Assembly: GCF_020859565.1 (NCBI RefSeq)
Contig: NZ_JAJHUO010000004.1
Coordinates: 91,842 to 155,841 of the forward strand
Source: Saccharothrix luteola
Lineage (GTDB): Bacteria > Actinomycetota > Actinomycetes > Mycobacteriales > Pseudonocardiaceae
Direction of reading: 5' to 3'
Length of the DNA stretch: 64,000 nt
Each line of letters opens with the position of its first letter. Position 1 is the first letter of the stretch. The notes under the pieces were generated by a model. That model did not search any database. It was not told the origin of the DNA and saw only the letters and a list, made by a program, of their open reading frames with translations. Below are positions 62,451-64,000 of the stretch, in pieces. Position numbers and translations under genes: made by a program.

Positions 62451-63713
62451 TCAGACGGGGCGGGCGGAGCGGCAGCTGGGTGCTTGGCAGCCCCAGGTGG
62501 TGGTGGTCCCGACGGTCACGAGGGCGGCGTGGGCAAGGAAGCGGTCGCGTTTCGCGCGTTCGTCCAGGGTCGCGCAGTCGCACCGGGGGTCGGGGCCGGT
62601 CTGCTCGTCGTGCGCCAGGCCCATGTAGCCCGGTGGGATGCCGAGGCCGTTGGCGATGTCGGTCAGGGCGTCGTAGGACTCGACCTTGGCGCCGGTGAGG
62701 ATCCGGTCGACGTCGTGGTCGGGTTGGCCGGTCAGCGCGGCGATCCGGTCGCGCGGCACGCCGTGGCGCGTCAGGAGCCGGTAGACGGCGGTGATGTCGC
62801 GCAACGCCAAGGCCTCCCGCATCTCGTGCTGCTCCCACAGGTCGGGCAGGTCGGGGCGCGGGTGGACGGCGGGGCGCACCGCGCGTTCGGCCACGGCCGG
62901 GCCGGGCGCGGTGGCGGCGGTCCACCCGACCCAGGCCCACTCCGGTTCGGCCGGCTTCGCCGCGGCTCGCGGGTCGGCGGCGGACAGGGCCACGCCGTGG
63001 ACGGCGTTGCGGAAGCGGTACGGGACGGCGGCCGACGCGGGGATGCCGCACGTGGAACCGGCCAGGATCGCGGCGACCGACTCGCTCGGCGGGCCGTCTC
63101 GCCAGTACAGCTCCAGGACGTCACCGACGACGACGCCGTCCAGCCACGCGGCGCCGCGCCACAGCGGCAGCCGGCGGAGCACGCCGCTCATCAGGTCGGC
63201 GGGCAGGTCGGGGGGTGGTTGGGACTCCCGCGGGTCGAGGTGGTCGGTCAGGGCCAGGTCGACCGGCAGGCCCGTGGCGACGGCCCGGCGCCAGCGTTCC
63301 CGTGTCACGCCGAGGAGGCGCACTTCGCCGTCGGGTGAACGCAGGTCGAGGTGATCGCGCCGCGGGTGGGCGCGCAGGCCGGGCACGCCGCGGACCCGGT
63401 CACCGGCGACGACCGGGAGCGCTTCGGTCAGGAGTTGGTCCAGCGCGGCGTCGTGGACGCGCAGGCCGAGCACCTTCGCGTCCGGCCGCACGCGGCTCAC
63501 CAGGGACGTCGGCCGCAGGGAGTGGCCGCGGCGGCGCATGCCCGCCATCGCGCGGTTGGCCGCCGCCAGGAGCGACGCCTCGAACCGGCGTTGGCCCGGC
63601 AGGCAGGCGCTGGGCACCAGGGAGTCGGGCTGGGCGCCGCCGCGTTGCCTGCGCACCATGTTCGGTGTCTCGCCGGTGCACCAGTAGCGCTTGGCCAGGG
63701 AGCTTGTCGACAC
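62451..63713 (-). CDS. Unknown N-terminal domain joined to a truncated XRE-type regulator
   Basis: This 420-residue protein has an unrecognised N-terminal region (to about 290) followed by WEQHEMREALALRDITAVYR, LLTRHGVPRDRIAALTG and SYDALTDIANGLGIPPGYMG, the usual HTH of actinobacterial XRE-TPR proteins. In relatives this is followed by about 300 residues of TPR repeats; here the frame stops about 40 residues after ERAKRDRFLAHAALVTVG, which corresponds to the domain junction. The product is therefore truncated and perhaps a remnant. GTG 63713 is chosen because GGAGG lies six bases upstream. Confidence 0.6.
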   Translation of the reverse strand: MSTSSLAKRYWCTGETPNMVRRQRGGAQPDSLVPSACLPGQRRFEASLLAAANRAMAGMRRRGHSLRPTSLVSRVRPDAKVLGLRVHDAALDQLLTEALPVVAGDRVRGVPGLRAHPRRDHLDLRSPDGEVRLLGVTRERWRRAVATGLPVDLALTDHLDPRESQPPPDLPADLMSGVLRRLPLWRGAAWLDGVVVGDVLELYWRDGPPSESVAAILAGSTCGIPASAAVPYRFRNAVHGVALSAADPRAAAKPAEPEWAWVGWTAATAPGPAVAERAVRPAVHPRPDLPDLWEQHEMREALALRDITAVYRLLTRHGVPRDRIAALTGQPDHDVDRILTGAKVESYDALTDIANGLGIPPGYMGLAHDEQTGPDPRCDCATLDERAKRDRFLAHAALVTVGTTTTWGCQAPSCRSARPV

Positions 63714-63829
63714 GAGGAACCTCCGCGGACGCCGCCCGGTCGACGCCACCGGGTTCGACCACGCGCGAGCGCACGAACAGGTGCGTACGCACTGGCGCCG
63801 AACCCCGGGAAGAGGTGGACACGCGGGAC

Positions 63830-63845
63830 GCGTTCGTTCGAACGC
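63830..63845. promoter_or_regulatory. Palindrome GCGTTCG-TT-CGAACGC
   Basis: Perfect 7-bp arms lie in the gap upstream of the XRE-containing gene (start 63713) and of a possible plus-strand gene (63888). It could be an operator for one of them. Confidence 0.45.
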
Positions 63846-63887
63846 GCTCTGGAGGCACCCGCTCCAGCCGGGTCAGGAGGAGCCTCG

Positions 63888-64000
63888 GTGGCAGCCGCGC
63901 CTGCCAGGTCACAAAACTACAACAGCGGTGATGGCCGGTGGGGCTCGATCACTCGAAGGTGCGAACTCGCGGGAAGGGTGGGGTGGGGGCCGGAGTTCGC
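63888..64000 (+). CDS. Possible gene start running off the window
   Basis: A GTG preceded by AGGAGGA at six bases opens a frame of 37 codons that stays open to the window edge. The visible part (SQNYNSGDGRWGS) shows no family. It is supported only by the ribosome site and the open frame. Confidence 0.3.
   Translation, partial: MAAAPARSQNYNSGDGRWGSITRRCELAGRVGWGPEF

Overview
The window is high-GC actinobacterial DNA with short intergenic gaps, many GTG starts, SARP/AfsR, LacI, WhiB and XRE-TPR regulators, and an actinomycete-type integrated element. Several neighbour pairs match the order I remember from Mycobacterium (glbO-aglA; thioesterase, large gdh, ABC-F protein, ssb). The regulator types (NsdA-like, SARP with NB-ARC, S-adenosyl methyltransferase) fit a filamentous actinomycete, most likely Pseudonocardiaceae (Saccharothrix, Lentzea or Actinosynnema type). 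The family placement is an inference.

1-19.2 kb: the 3' end of a prolyl oligopeptidase gene, an MscS channel, an NsdA-like regulator with a frameshifted gene upstream, truncated haemoglobin glbO and alpha-glucosidase aglA. Next comes a wall-lysis group: a small NlpC/P60-like protein, a secreted CHAP protein and a secreted GH19 protein, the last two sharing a seven-repeat module. A SARP regulator, a conserved hypothetical, a thioesterase and a winged-helix protein follow. A starch/maltodextrin locus closes this part: LacI regulator, GH13 glucosidase and, divergently, a secreted alpha-amylase with CBM20, with a MalR-type direct repeat between the two enzymes.

19.2-39 kb: a decayed MmyB-type regulator and an inverted repeat, then minus-strand housekeeping genes (large NAD-glutamate dehydrogenase, a 1259-residue TPR/disordered protein, ettA, ssb). 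A TetR-controlled DrrAB-like ABC exporter, a CopD-CtaG fusion, a DUF3558-like lipoprotein and a divergent MFS/LacI pair follow.

39.03-51.65 kb: an integrated element of about 12.6 kb in tRNA-Arg(UCU), bounded by perfect 44-bp direct repeats. It carries an integrase with a C-terminal GntR domain, a prim-pol-like protein, a tightly overlapping xis-whiB-membrane protein-spd-like-traB operon, two paralogous TPR regulators, an XRE protein, a NUDIX hydrolase and an AT-richer multi-pass membrane protein as likely cargo. Repeats next to traB look like a clt locus, repeats inside both ends look like integrase arm sites, and one operator-like motif lies upstream of both regulators and of xis. No RepSA-type initiator was seen.

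51.6-64 kb: a group of redox and tailoring enzymes (S-adenosyl methyltransferase, SgcJ/SnoaL-like protein, GMC oxidoreductase, zinc alcohol dehydrogenase, FAD monooxygenase, FMN-binding protein, FMN reductase) with a second SARP regulator and no scaffold synthase in view, then an XRE-containing protein truncated compared with its family. Function calls rest on motifs and recalled family sequences; no database search was run.
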